Source: Montifringilla adamsi
Lineage: Eukaryota > Chordata > Aves > Passeriformes > Passeridae
Length of the DNA stretch: 64,000 bases
Direction: 5' to 3'
Assembly (NCBI GenBank): GCA_017590115.1
Contig: JAGGNK010007448.1
Span: 412,815-476,814 of the forward strand
Shown here: positions 31,981 to 44,500 of the stretch, piece after piece
Layout of the letters: each line of letters starts with the position of its first letter
How positions within the stretch are numbered: the stretch's first letter is position 1
Program-made: the position numbers and the translations under genes
The notes under the pieces: model-generated
Database searches by the model: none
Seen by the model: only the letters and a program-made list of their open reading frames with translations
Told to the model about the DNA's origin: nothing

Positions 31981-34900
31981 GAGGAGCCTCCCCAGGGTGA
32001 GGGATCTTTCTTCCCCATCCCGGGGTGCCTGGGGTCCCCCTGGCTTGTCCCCCCCATAGAGGGGTGCATGGAGCTGAAGGCGGGGGGCAAGGGGGACTCC
32101 CTGTCCTGGGGTTTCCACTGCAGGGAGCCCTTCCCTGGGCATACTGCCCCAGCTGTCTCCTATCCCCAGGCTGGCAGACCCTCATCAGCTCTCCCTGAGC
32201 AGTTTGCAGGGCTCAAGCTGGTTCTTCTCCCACCATTGACCAAAGCAGATCAGGCTCTGCAAGGTCTGAAACGCCCACTCGCTTTCAGGCTACCCTGAAA
32301 GGTGGGAAGCAAGACTGGGAAAGCATCACTGGGCCATGGAAAAATCCGTCTGCACAACAGCTGAGCCCCAGCTCAGCATTCAGAGTGGCCAGATGAACAC
32401 TGAGCCCAGCAGCTCTGGCCTCCCTGGGAACATGGCAGCAGCAGGGATGGGACAGGCATCACTTGGAACTGGGACTCCCTGCCCCAGATGTTGGCAGATG
32501 TCTTCTGAGAAGATGAACAGTTGGGGTAGTAGCCTCCCACTCAAGTTTTTAATTAAACAAGACCTGTCTAGGGCATCGCAGCTGCTCAGGGCAGAGATAA
32601 AGAGAGGGCCAGAGGAGAAGTCTTGAAGTGAAAAGGGTTTTTCAGGTTTTTTTCAAATCAACAATACCTGTTCTGCCTCATTTATGGCTGGATACCCTTG
32701 ACAACTTGGGGCAGTGGGCTTGAGAGGTGCCCAAGGCCACAGCAGATGCTGAATTCCTGAGGAGCCCCACACCTGGGGACACATCCCTGCAAGACCCTAC
32801 AAATTCCAGATTCTCATGTTGCCTTGGAACCTCAACTAGGTCCATGCTTCTAATGAGGGAAGCAGGAGGAAGGAGGGATGAGTCCTTTTCCTCCTCTCTA
32901 TTGTTTCCTTCCACGCCTACCTCCACCTCCAGTCAGCTCTGGAGGCAGCTTCCTCCTTGACCCCACCACCTTCCACTCCCAAAGGGCTGGGAGGATTTTC
33001 CAGGTGCCCCAATGAGCTGCTGGCCCACTCCAGCAATGGGGCGACCCTCTGCTGCCCCAGCTCCATCGGCAGGTCCTGCTGCACACAGGCAGGTTGGTTC
33101 TGCATGGCTCACACGTTTACTGCCCCAGCCCACTGAGCTGTTTCACACAGGCTGTCAGTGGCAGCTCCCAGAGCCTGCGGAGCCGTCCCGCTGCCGTGCA
33201 TCCTGCGGAGGCGCCTTGGCCTCACGCTGCTTTGCAAAGTAATTGAATTAAAGCCGGTGAATCACGTTGGTGCTGCCTGGCTGCTCCTCTGTGCATGGGT
33301 GCAGTGGCCCGGGGTGGCCCGGAGCACATGCAGGGGCTTTTTGGGCTGCTCTTTTTGGAGGGTCATTTCTCTCTCAGTTGCTACAGTCAGATTTGGGCCA
33401 TCAGATTTGATCTAAATATGTCAGAGGACTGGAATTCACAGGGAAGCAAAGGCACAATAATGCAAGCTCTGTCCCAGTGTGATTCTGGGCTGGTTTTGAA
33501 AGCTCTTGGTTCACTCTTAGTGTCCTGGGAAACCTGGGGCAGGTTTAGTTCCTCACCTGACACAAGTGTCTTGGTGCTTGAGAGGTGAGGGCAAAGCCTG
33601 TCCTACCCTGACATGTGTCCCTGTGATGGAGACAAATGTGGGTGAGCTGTTGCTGCCTGTCCCTGGTTCAGAAACACCTTTGAGCCAGGAACTGAGCCAG
33701 GGCCAGGCCTGTGAGGCTTGAGAAGAGATCCTTACCCAGCGTCCGGGGCAGACGAGGCAAGAGGAGGGAGAGTTGGTGTGGAGGGGAGGCACACAGAGGA
33801 GCTGTCCCTCAGGCCACTGTCCCCAGGCTTCCCAGTGCCAAGTGAACCCCGTGGGTCCTGAAAGGTGTTTTCCAGGGAGGAGCAGGCAGAGCACTGTCAG
33901 ACTTGCTGCAGCTGTGAGGGAGGAGCTGGGAGGGTTTGTCCAGTGTCTTCATCCCAGCCCAGCTGCCCAGACCTGCTCCCCAGCTCCAGGCATCCAGTGG
34001 GTCCAGTGTGGGCCATGCACAGAGTGGTCCTCAGGGCAGGTGACAGCCCTGGCCTGCCAGGGAAAGCAGTGATAAACAGGAGAGGAGACACAAACAGAGG
34101 GCTGGTTTAGAGGGCAGTTCTGGATTTTCTGCTTCCCCACCTGAGGTCTACCTGAACCCAATCGAGGAGGTCCAGGACCAACCAAATAACCCCGAGGCAA
34201 TGAAATTGCAAACACAACAGTTTAAGCTGCATCAAGAGACTCTCTCAATTTTTCAAGCCAGCCCATGAAGGGATGAGCACACTGCAGTCTGGGTCATGCA
34301 GAAGCCAAGCTGGAGACCTGTCTGGCTCCATGAGCATCTTCACCCAACTCTCTGTGGGTCCCTGCAGCCTGGTCCCCTCCTGCCGTGTCAGGGATCAGTG
34401 CCCTGCTCCTCACTGCCTTTGCTTGCGGCCATAGCCAGCCAGGACCCCTGGCCACCACAAATCCTGCAGCCTGGCAGAACTCTGGGACACACAGGGCCAG
34501 GGCTGGAGGATAAACCCTTCTGAACTCTGTCTGAGCTGCTGGGGTGAGCAGACTTGGGGTCTGCCCTGGAGGCAGCAGCTGGGTGGGAACTGCTCCTGCT
34601 CAGCCCCATTTCATGGGTACCTGCACGGCTGAAGCACCTCAAAGCAAGAGCCCAGACCCTTGTACAAGCTCTTGCATCCAAAAGCGATACAAAGAAACTA
34701 AAAACAGACCTTCACCAGGTCCCTGGGGAGAATATTTCGGGAGCAGTGGCTTGCCATTTGGTTTTGGAGACTCAGCTTCAAAGTCCAAGGCACATCAAAG
34801 TCCAAACTTCCAGGTCTGAGGCTTCCTGGGAAAGGCGAAGGTGCCTGTCAGTGCCAGCCTCTGCTCTGCCCTGCCCTGCAGGAGCCTCTGGGGACACGGC

Positions 34901-35149
34901 TCCAGTGCAGGAGGTTAAAGGGGCCTCGGGAGCAGAGAATCCTCAGCAGCCCAGGGGACACCTGCTTGGCTCATGGTGACTCTGGCTGTCCCCGGGATTC
35001 CCGCAGCCTCTGTCTCAGGCAAAGAAGATAGCATTTATCCCCCCATGACAAAAATTATGAAAGGAGAGATTATTAAACCCCCTGCAGCAGACAGCCCAGA
35101 GCCTTCCCTCCTCCACGCAGCACCCCGATGGATGCTCTGTCCGGAGCCG

Positions 35150-35480
35150 GGAGGGGACCCTGGGAACGCCTGGCGCTGGTTGTCGCTGTCCTGCTGCGCG
35201 GCAGAGATGAGAGGAAAAACAACTCCCGGGGCTTCCCCTCCCCTCCGTGCTCGCCCGCCGCGGCCCCGCCGGCTCTTTCATCTCCCGGCCCGCGGCTCTT
35301 TCATCTCCGGCCGAGGTGCGATCGGGCCCCTCCGGCCGCCCCCGCCCCGCCCTCGGCCCGGCGCTGCCGCGGCCAAATGGCGCTGGCCCGGCCTGCCCCG
35401 GGCGGTGAGGCCGGGCGCGGCTGCAGTCGCTGCCTGAGGGCTCAGCACCCCCAAAATATGGCTGCTCTCGGGTGCCTGGA
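35150..35480 (+). promoter_or_regulatory. CpG-island promoter with YY1-like sites
   Basis: A compact, dense CpG island. CCAAATGGCGCTGG (35373-35386) and CAAAATATGGCTGCT (about 35452-35466) both resemble YY1 sites in the usual orientation for a rightward housekeeping promoter. The first contains an ATG at 35377 that gives nine codons to a GGGCG|GTGAGG donor at 35404. A CGGCTCTTTCATCTCC block is duplicated at about 35269 and 35290. It could instead serve EXD3 leftward or be bidirectional; in mammals EXD3 and NOXA1 are head-to-head neighbours. I found no NOXA1 exon, so the gene is left unnamed. Confidence 0.5.
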
Positions 35481-36524
35481 AACTGAAGCACCAGATTTCC
35501 GCTGGTTCGCCTGCAAAGCAGATGATGCCGGGCTCGTGTCGGCTCAAACTCGGCTCATCTCTGTGAGTTTGTGCCCGCGCAGACCCAGCCCGTCAGGCGG
35601 GTGTCCCTGTGTCCCGCTGCTCCTGACTGCGGGTGGCACAGTGGTTCTCAAAGGAACCATCCCAACTCCCAGTCCCGCCGGGAGGGAAGCTCATCACCAT
35701 CCTGGCAAACATCCTGCAACCCACGGGCTAGCCACTGTTTATCCCTGGATTCTGGTATAGGGGTGGCAAGGCTGCAGTGTCACCACACAGCTTGGTGTCA
35801 GGGCACAGGGGCACCTGTGCCAAAGGGCAACGAATCCTTACAAGCAGCATGAAACAAGGTGCCTGCTTGGTGGGAATGAATTGCAAAGGGAGCACAGCTT
35901 GGTAATGGGAATAGCTGGGAGAGAAGGAGAACAAAAAAGAGAAGGGCCATGGGCTGGGCTGGGCTCCCGCCAGGCCGTGTCACTGCATGTCCGAGCTCTG
36001 GGGTAACAGTGAGGGGACTGTCAGTGAGTGCAGCCCCGGGACAGGGACATGTGGCATCAGGACAGACATGTCAGCACCACTGCAGCACAGAACTGCTCCC
36101 AAACAGCCAGGAATTGACACCACATTTCACACCACGAGCAGCTCTTCTGCAGCGAGCCAAAGGGATGAGACATGGGAATGGAGGCACTCACAGGCCAGGA
36201 GGGGCTCCGGACTCGGGGAGGGCTGAAGGCAGAGTCACCACGGCTCCTGGCACATGGGGCTGCCACCAGTGAGTGTCACCAGCTCAAACCCCACGGTGGG
36301 GTTGGGATGCTGAGACAAGGGAAGCCCCAGCAGGACTGTCCTCACAGGCTGATCCAGCCCTTCAGGAAGGAGGTGTCCATGCTGGAGCAGGCCCGCCTGC
36401 GCTTCCTGTCCTGACTGATGTGTTCCATACATGGACGGCTGGAAGTGCTAGGAGTTTGCTCCATGCACCTCCACAAGTCCCAGTGAGGCATCCCAGAGAG
36501 CCCCTGAGCTCCAGTCTGCTTTCA
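35481..36524. other. No feature recognised
   Basis: Unique sequence to the right of the CpG island. A downstream exon of a rightward gene would be expected about here, but none was recognised. Confidence 0.4.
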
Positions 36525-36835
36525 AATCATAGAACCACAGAATCCCAGACTGGTTTGAGTTGGAAGGGACCTTAAAGCTCATCTAGTGCCACCCCTGCCA
36601 TGGGCAGGGACACCTCCCACTGTCCCAGGCTGCTCCAAGTCCTGTCCAGCCTGGCCTTAGACACTGGCAGGCATGGGGCAGCCACAGCTTCTCTGGGCAC
36701 CCTGTGCCAGGACCTCACCACTCTCTTTGTAAAAAGTTCCATATATCTAATCTAAATCTCTCCTATGCCAGTTGAAAACTATCACCTTTTGTCCTGTTGC
36801 AACAGGCGCTGCCAAAAAGACTCATCCTTGTCCCC
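36525..36835 (-). mobile_element. CR1 LINE 3' fragment
   Basis: It starts AATCATAGAACCACAGAATC and contains GGTTTGAGTTGGAAGGGACC and GGGCAGGGACACCTCCCACT. It then continues through the CTCTGGGCACCCTGTGCCAG and TCTAATCTAAATCTC blocks. It is leftward and 5'-truncated. Confidence 0.93.
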
Positions 36836-36915
36836 ATTCCCATTCCAATTCACAACCTCACCGTCATCCCTATCCTCATTTCTGTTCTCATCCTCATCCT
36901 TTTCCCCATCTGTGC
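36828..36915. repeat. Degenerate CCCATT/CATCCT hexamer tract
   Basis: Imperfect hexamers (CCCATTCCCATTCC, CATCCTCATCC) begin where the CR1 ends. The composition is the same as the larger tract at 1388-1632. Confidence 0.7.
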
Positions 36916-38339
36916 ACTCTCCCAGGATCCCCAGGGACACCCTGGCTTGCCACGTGCTGGCTCAGCTGTGGGTCAGGGTCTCAGCAGCATGGTGAGTCCC
37001 TGCACTGAGACATGCAGGGCCAGGGAGCCACTTTGGGCAAGTACCCAAAAATGACCACCAAAAAGCAGGTGGTGACTTGCTTCTTTGACCCACCAGGAAG
37101 GACCCAGACCAGTTGAAAATCCAGCTTCTTTGAAGCCATTCCCACTTTTTTCAGAGGTCTTTCAGAAAAACCCTGGCTGCAGCCCAGCCCTAGCAGAGCC
37201 ATGCTGCCCTGGCAGCTCCTAGGCTTCCAAGTGACCTCCATGAGTATTTCCACAGCTGCCCAACAAGATTCCTCAGGAAGGGCAGTGTACATTCTCAGCG
37301 GTGAAGCAGCCACGGTCCCACTGTGCTTGGAGCTGGCCCATTTCTCTGGGGTAATCACAGCTCATAGGGGAGCCTTCTGTTTTCCCTCCTGATATGGTGG
37401 AACGTCGACACAGCACCTGCCAGCAGCAAACATTTGTCACTCTCCCCCTTTGCCTCCCTGCTGGACACAAAGCCTGTTGGTCCACATCCATACACACGTG
37501 GATATGGCTGTATAGACCATTTGGTTCAACTCCTTTGAGCTTTTTTGACCCTGTGAGACTCCCAGAGCCATGCTGGAGCCTTTGACAGCAAAACTGGGCT
37601 TCAGAGGAGCGAGGGCTGGGAGTGAGTCCCAGCCTTGGTGCTCAGCTCCTTTCTTGAGCTTTGGGCTGGTGGATGAACCATGCAGAGCCCAGCCAGGACC
37701 AGTTGCAGAGTTCAAGGTCACCTTCAGCTCCTCACTGTCAGGTCACGGGGGAAAAAGAGGGATTTTCCCAGCAGGCTCCCTCCCTGGCGTGCTGCCTGTC
37801 CCCAGATGCTCCGTGTTGCTGCTCCAGCCTCAGGACCAGATGCAAAGCAGCTGATCTTCATTTGGCTGCTCCAGGCAGCTTCACTGCACCAGCCCACAAT
37901 GCTCATGGGGAAATTCCCTGCCTAGCCTCTTCCTGAAAAGAGGCCAGAGCAGGAGCTGGACCAAGGATCAGACCAGTCCTGGGCCCTTCTCCCACCTCTC
38001 TTGGGGTCTCCAGGTGGAGATTAAAAGCATCAGAATGAGGGATGCTCAACATAACAGCAGGTGTGAGGTGGGGTGGAAGTGGACACCACAGACACCCCTG
38101 GAACTCACAGGGCTGGGTGGTCATGCTCTCAATCCAGCACACATTTCCCAGAAAGAATTTTTTTAGCAAGGTCATCCCTTTTCTCTGGGAAATTTCTCTG
38201 ATAAAAAAAAAGCTGAGATAAAAAAAGCACCCTCCACGTTCCCACCCAGCTGTCTGCAGGAGGATCCATCCCACCTGGGCGGGATGGTTTGCACAGGGAG
38301 AGCAGAGCTCAGCTCCCAGGGACCCCCTGAGCATCCCTG

Positions 38340-38670
38340 CTCACCTCGGCAGACACGGGACAGGGCTGGGACCACTCCGGGCTGGCTGCTCGTGTTCCCA
38401 CGTCCCTCCTTGACGTCACCCCGAAAGCTCTGAGTGAAAGGGGGGCCCTCGGGCACTGGACAATAGCGCTTTCCTTCCCATCAATAGCGGCGAGAGCCAC
38501 GCTGGGCTGACACGGAACTGTGCACAACAAAAGCCAGTGTCCGAACAAATCTTCTCAGGAGCTGGGCTCCCCCGGGTGACCCGGGGTTAGCCCGGACTTT
38601 TGCTCCCGCCCGGCCCTCCGGAGCAGGAATGTCCCTCCGTGCTGCGCCATGGCTGGTTCCCACGCTTCCA
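38340..38670. promoter_or_regulatory. CpG-containing islet with two consensus RBPJ sites and a CRE
   Basis: TTCCCACG (reverse complement CGTGGGAA, the exact RBPJ/CSL consensus) occurs at 38395-38402 and 38657-38664 in the same orientation. A full palindromic CRE TGACGTCA lies at 38411-38418, nine bases from the first RBPJ site. GACAATAGCG and CAATAGCGG (SOX-like) lie between. No first exon is evident. A Notch-responsive enhancer or promoter is the inference. Confidence 0.45.
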
Positions 38671-39079
38671 ACCTGCTTTCCTATTTATCAGCAACCAGCC
38701 CCTAATCCCCTTTGTGAAGGCCCAATTCAAGCTCAGCACAATGTGGCGAAAAGGGAGGGGGTGGGCGGGAGAAGAGGGAGGGGAAAATGGTCCCAGAGAA
38801 TGAAAATCAAACCCTTTACCTTTTCCCCCCAGCTCTGATGACGAGTCTCTAGGGACTCTTCAGGCTGTCACCTCCCTGGGCAGTGCCAGGCTATGGCAGG
38901 GCACGGGCCCAGCCCAGTGGAAGGGGTTCCTGCTGGGATGTGCTGATGGCAAAGGAAGAAGTAAACACACGCATTGAAAGATCCACTGGTGTTTCCTCAC
39001 AGGTTACTTCGGCTTTGCCACCCCCTGCTCTCACATGATTAGATATTAGGCATTTTTTTTAACAGAAAAGGTTGTAAAG

Positions 39080-39236
39080 GCCTGAAACAGGCTGCCCAGG
39101 GCAGTGGTGGAGTCAGCATCCCTGGCATGTGAGGACATAGTTTAGTGATGAACGTCGTGGTGATCACAGTTGGGCTTGATGATCTTAAAGGACTTTTCCA
39201 ACCTTAAGAGTTCCAAGATTCTGTGATTCTGTGACT
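39080..39236 (+). mobile_element. CR1 LINE 3' end
   Basis: It contains GGCTTGATGATCTTAAAG, then CTTTTCCAACCTTAAGAG, and ends in the tail GATTCTGTGATTCTGTG. It is rightward, 5'-truncated and moderately diverged. Confidence 0.92.
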
Positions 39237-41392
39237 GTGATCCTCTCCTTCTGTGGCTTCCTTCATCAGGGATGTGCCTGCACTCCCCATGTGTTCCCAA
39301 TAGGATGGAGGTGTGTGCTGGAACATCACTGGAGGGTGTCTGTGGGAGAGCAGGGAATGTTCTGATTCACTCCTGTTCAGCCACCTCACAGCAGCCCCTC
39401 CCTGCTACCGCATCCTCTCTGCTCACAAACTTCCTTGGGAGGAATAACCCATTGGAATTTCCCCAGCTCTGGGTGTGATGCTCCATGCTGGGCTCCATCC
39501 TCCCTGGGGCTGATCCCCTTGGCCAGCTCCTGTTTGCTTTAGGAGAGGATTCACAAGCCCTTCCCCAGATAACTTTGGAACAAAACAGTTTCCAAAGGCT
39601 GTGCTACTTACAAATGAGGGGGTTTGAGCCTTTGTCCCAAATCCAATGCTGTTTTCTTTGCAAACGGCAGGGGAAAAACGTAAAAGCAGAAGAGCTGACC
39701 TCAAATGCTAATCTTGTTAGGTTAAACTGTTCACTAAACAGATGGAGGTGCAAGGCAATGGGATTTTTGTCTTTCCAAGGAAGGGGTTAGGCTTGGAGGG
39801 CACAGAGGTCATTCCAGGCAAACTGGCAGCTTTGCTCTTTGTGTCACAAGAGCAGGGGGAAAGTGAAGGGGCATAAATGCTCCCAGCTGAGCTGGTCTGG
39901 TGGTCTCAGAGGATGAAGCCCCCAAGCCTCACTCTCGGTTATTCAGAGCCAGCACAAGGCCAAGACACCCCAAAGGGACACACTACCAAAGACTCCATTG
40001 CTCCTCAGGGCCACACCATCTCAGCATTCCCCATGGAATGGTGATCCTCCCAAGAGCTACTCTATGGCTACTCCAGTAGCTTGGCCCTTTTGGAGCACTG
40101 GAGGGGTGGCATCTCCACAGAGCCAAGCCTCACCTTTCCTTGAGCTTTCTGTGGGAAGGAGAGGAAAGCCAAGGTCCCTGTGGACAGGGAGGCTGCTGGT
40201 ACCTGTTGGAGGCTCTGGTAGAGGTGGAAGGTGGTGCGTCCCCATCCTGCTCTCCCTGTGCTCCTCAGCAGACAGAGCTAGCAGGGAATGTGGGCCCGTC
40301 TCTGCCAGCCCAGGGACAAAGGCTCTGCTCTAGGCACCATGCTGTGCTCCAAGTCAATGATTGCTCCCAACTCCCTGCCCTTCCTGCCCCTCCTGCCCTT
40401 CCTGCATGTGCAAGCACATCCTCAGCCTGCTGTTACCCTGGTGAATCCCTGGGCTGCTCTGCAGGGTATGTGAGATGAAGCAACAGCAGAAGCAAAACCA
40501 CAGAAGTATGAAGAATTGGTCAAAAACCCCAAATGATGCCATCTGGATCTGACAAACTGACAGCCAGACAGAAGGAACTACCCTTAGGGGTCCACCACTA
40601 ACAGGATCTGCTCCCCAACAGCAGCAGAGGTTGTGGGAAGGAAAGGGAGGGGGTCCTCCATGTGGTCAAGGAGAGGCTAGCTGTGAGAGGTGGGACCACC
40701 GTGATGCTGAAGCCAGTAGGATGTGAGATTCCCTCATGCAGCACACTGAGCCCAGGTTTAGTGACCTTGGAGGCTAAATACTCAAAGTATTCAAAAAGGC
40801 TCCAGATTTTAGGCCTGAACTCTCTGCACTGCCGACAAGACACAGGATAACCATGTGCTGGACCTGCTAAGGTGGGCATGAAATTCCTTGTTTTAAAATA
40901 AATGCTAAGGAGAGGGTGCTGGTGCGGTGTCCTTTGGGTCCTAGAGACTGTCAGCCTGTCTCAGCATCACCCAGAACTGGAGCCTAACAAATCTGGAAAA
41001 CTGGAGCCTAATGTGGGAAGTTAGTCAGGACAGACAAATTCCTGCCCAAGTGGCTGCTTCCAGCCAGCAGCCACAGCAGCACAGCCAGCAGTGCCCACAG
41101 CAGCCCCTGCGGGACTCCTGCTCTGCCCAGTCCAGCCCAAAGTCACCTGTGAGCTGAGGCTTGTTGGGGACAAGGGTCCCCTCGACTGCTCAGCCTGGAC
41201 CCCCATCTGGCTGGGTCTGCTGGCACTGAACGGTGGGGAGTGGGCACTCCTGGGGCCACTGGGAGGAAACTTCCAACAGAATCATGCCAAGATCAGGACA
41301 GATCCCACAGTCCCAGCTGGGATGAGCTCTGCCAGCTGCTCCTCCAGGCCGGCCCATGTGGGGCTCCGTGTCCTCCTGGGGGCCGCAGCCAC
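39237..41392. other. No gene recognised
   Basis: Unique sequence of average GC. No exon, RNA gene or known repeat family was recognised. Confidence 0.4.
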
Positions 41393-41594
41393 AGTGACCA
41401 CCGAGCAGAGTGACCACTGAGCAGAGTGACCACTGAGCAGTATGAACATTGAGCAGAGTAACCACTGAGCAGAGTGACCACTGAGCAGAGTAGCCACCAA
41501 GCAGTGTGACCACTGAACAGTGTGACCACCGAGCAGAGTGACCATTGAGCAGAGTGACCACCGAGCCGAGGGACCATTGAGCAGAGTGACCACG
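41393..41594. repeat. 16-bp VNTR, 12.6 copies
   Basis: The unit is AGTGACCACTGAGCAG with 0-4 changes per copy; boundaries fall every 16 bp from 41393. Most units carry TGACC (GGTCA on the other strand), a nuclear-receptor half-site. Because 16 is not a multiple of 3, all minus-strand frames stay open and give serine/leucine-rich repeats that are not genes. Confidence 0.97.
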
Positions 41595-44500
41595 CTCCCA
41601 GCAGGCGCCTTCACACCCTGGCCCCGCCTCACTCAGCAGGATCCAGGCTGAGAATTCGCCATTGCATGTCCGTCTCCCCCAGCATTCAAAACAAACAGGA
41701 GATGTGAAAACAGCATCTAGAAAAATGTGAGAAGATGAAAAAAAAAAAAAGGCGAAGCAGCTGCAGAGCTCCGAGGCTCAATGGAGGCCCAATGAGGCTG
41801 TGACAGTAAATAAATAACAGTCCTGGTGTGCAGGGATTTGTCACCTCACTGTGTCCCACTGCCCAGGCACTGTGAGAGACACAGCGGCCACAGGATCACA
41901 GCAGAACCAGCAAGGGGACAGAAGGAAAGAGGAGCAGCGAGCCTGCTGCACGGCAGGAACTCAGACTCCCAAATGGGGGTTGGCTCCATCAGACCAGGTG
42001 TCCCTGTCATGCCAAGCCAAGGGCTGGCACCAGCACCAGCACTGGAGAGAGCCACAGTGCTGCCCATCCTGGTGGGGTGAGGCCATGGGGACATGTGTGA
42101 ATTCCCACCATGGCTGTGACACTGAAACCCTGCCACGAGCAAAAGCCAAAGGTACAAGGTGCCCCCAGCTCTGCAGGGAGGCTTGCTGGAGGCATGGCAG
42201 GACTGGGGGCCAGGGCCCTGGTGGTGCCCCACTGCTCCTGCAGCGAGGGGGCTGGTGAGGGGCTGTCTTTATGCTGTCAGAAATAACCAACTTGCCCCTT
42301 CTTTGCCTGTACTACGCTCACAGGAGCAGCCTGGCAGTGTGAGGGGAGCAGGGACTGCATTCAGACACACCAGCTCAGCTCTCTGCTCCACTTCCCCGAC
42401 TTTCCAACTGCACCACGCTCAGCACAGACGCCAGGCACAGGACTCAGAACTGCCTGAGTTTGGTGTTCAGCTGCATCCTGCGCCCGGAACTCCCTCCTTG
42501 TTTGTGGGAGAGATATCAGCTGAGGACAATGATTCCCATCAGCAGTTAGGGACATCAGGGATCAGAAAAATTCCTCTCTAAGCTACTGCTGTGGGTGAAT
42601 AGCCCAGACTGAAGCACCAGACACTTCCAAGTGTCCAGGAAGGTGAGTGAACCCTCATGAACTACAGATCTGTCAGTGTCTGGTTCCTGGAAGTAGGGTC
42701 TGTGGTGGGAACTCAGTGCCATGCAGAGCTAACACAGTTCTGGCATCTGCCAGCCACTACTGCAGGTCCCTCCAGGCTACAGGGGCTACTCTGGAGTGCC
42801 CTGAGCCCCAACACCCAAGCCCAGCACATGCATTTCCTACTCTCCAGTGTCTTCAGCCCCTCTGTTCAAACCAAATTAATTTTAGCCATGTTTTTCCAGC
42901 CATAAGCCCTCTGCAACCAGGCTGGAGCTAGGATGCTTGACCAGACAGGGAAGGGGATGTTTAAGCTCCAGGAGAGGCAGGAACAGCCCAGAGCTCCCTC
43001 CTGCCCAAAGGAAATGGTCCAGGACATGTGTCCACCACAGCATGAGAGCCAGACCAGCAGTCAGGGGCACAACAGGTTCAGGATTTTTGCTGAGCCCATT
43101 TCTTGGCCTTATTTCCAGAGTCTCTCTCACTCCATGCAAGTTTTTGGAGGCCTTGGAGATGATGGACTTGGGACCACACCGGACATAGTTTCTTCCACAC
43201 AGTGAATGTCTATTCCTCCACTATCCTTAACAGAGACTAACAACTTCTCAAAACTAGAAAAAAAGACTACTGTGTCTTTTAAAGTTTATTATTTTTTGTT
43301 CTCTGAACATTTTCCCAGAGGACAAATGAGAAATGAGAAACCTCCTATGTCAGACAGCACCATAAATGTCTCCTGCTACTCTGCAAAGTCTGAGAGGAAA
43401 ATGCCATCACTTGAGCCCCTGGAGACATCACGTGCACCCCAGTACAAAAAGCCAGGCCCCAGGCCAAACCTGCTGTCCTGGGAAGCTGTGACACCCAGCT
43501 CTGAAAGCCAGGCCTGGGGTCTCCTGAGGACATGAGTCATGGAAAGCTGTTGGATGAGAATCCAGTGGCTTGGCGGCCTTAAATGTAATTCCTACCTGAG
43601 CATCCATGTGCTTTGCAAGCATTACCCACAGCCTGCACTTCCCCTGCCCTGGAGCCACCTCACAGGGCTGGGCTGGGGTTGGATGCCCCCAAAGCCCTTC
43701 CTTTCCCAGAAAAATGCAGATGTGAGATGCCAAAAGATTGGGTGAAACATCAAGGTGAGAAGAGGCTTTTCATTGGACAAAGATGGGGTGACCATCCCAT
43801 TACAAACAGACCGATGAAGAGAGGGACACCAGACAGGTCTGAACCACAGGAGGCTGTTTGCAAAACAAGGTGAGAAATTCTCACTTACTGAGAGGAACCG
43901 TCCTCATCTCTCACATAAGGGGAAACTTATTGGGTGGCAATAACATTTGTCAGTAAGGGAGAGAAAAAACTAGAAAGAACGTCCTGAAATTAGGAATCAC
44001 ATTGGTGACAATCATAAGCATTCTAGCAGGGTCAACAAACAAAACACCCAAGCTGGTGGCTCATTCTGCACAGCCCAAACTCCAAACTGCAAAATCTTCC
44101 TGAGCAGGAAGAAAACCTCTGTTGCTGTGTTCCCCATGTTTCCATTATTGGTCCTGTCACTGGCAAGCTAATGAAGATAAAACGTCCTGGATGACCAGCA
44201 CAGTCCAGGGCAGCTTCTGCCCAAATGAATCAACCTGAACAACTACTGCTATTACCAAAGAAAGGGGTTTGCTCCACATTTTGTAACTTGCAGCAGCCCA
44301 CAGCCTCCTGGATAATGTTTCTTTCAGCTCATAATTTCCTCATTGACTTTTCTACTTTGTCTCCGTGGGGACATCACACAGACTTCTGTTGTGTGCGATG
44401 GTTTCAATGTTGGAAGTGTGAGGGAGCCTCCAGTGCCCAGATAAGGCTGTCCTGTTCCCATACTGGGCCAGATCTTCCTCACAGCAGCAGAAATTTTGGT

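Larger units (their letters stand above)
17313..35149 (-). other. EXD3: Probable EXD3 intron/upstream region with few repeats
   Basis: This 18-kb stretch should hold earlier EXD3 exons if the gene is compact. I looked for the exonuclease motifs (V-D-x-E-W, L-S-N-W-x-x-R-P-L, Y-A-A-x-D-A-Y) and the F-S-R-C motif and found none, so it is most likely a long intron. It holds CpG-rich islets near 20.5, 29.2 and 31.5 kb, a degenerate minisatellite near 26.6-27.0 kb, a CCT repeat and several AT-rich candidate elements. No CR1 was recognised. Weak exon-like segments are described under findings. Confidence 0.5.

Noticed and set aside
41190..41632. Serine/leucine-rich repeat 'proteins' in all three minus frames
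   Set aside because: All arise from the 16-bp VNTR, whose period keeps every frame open.
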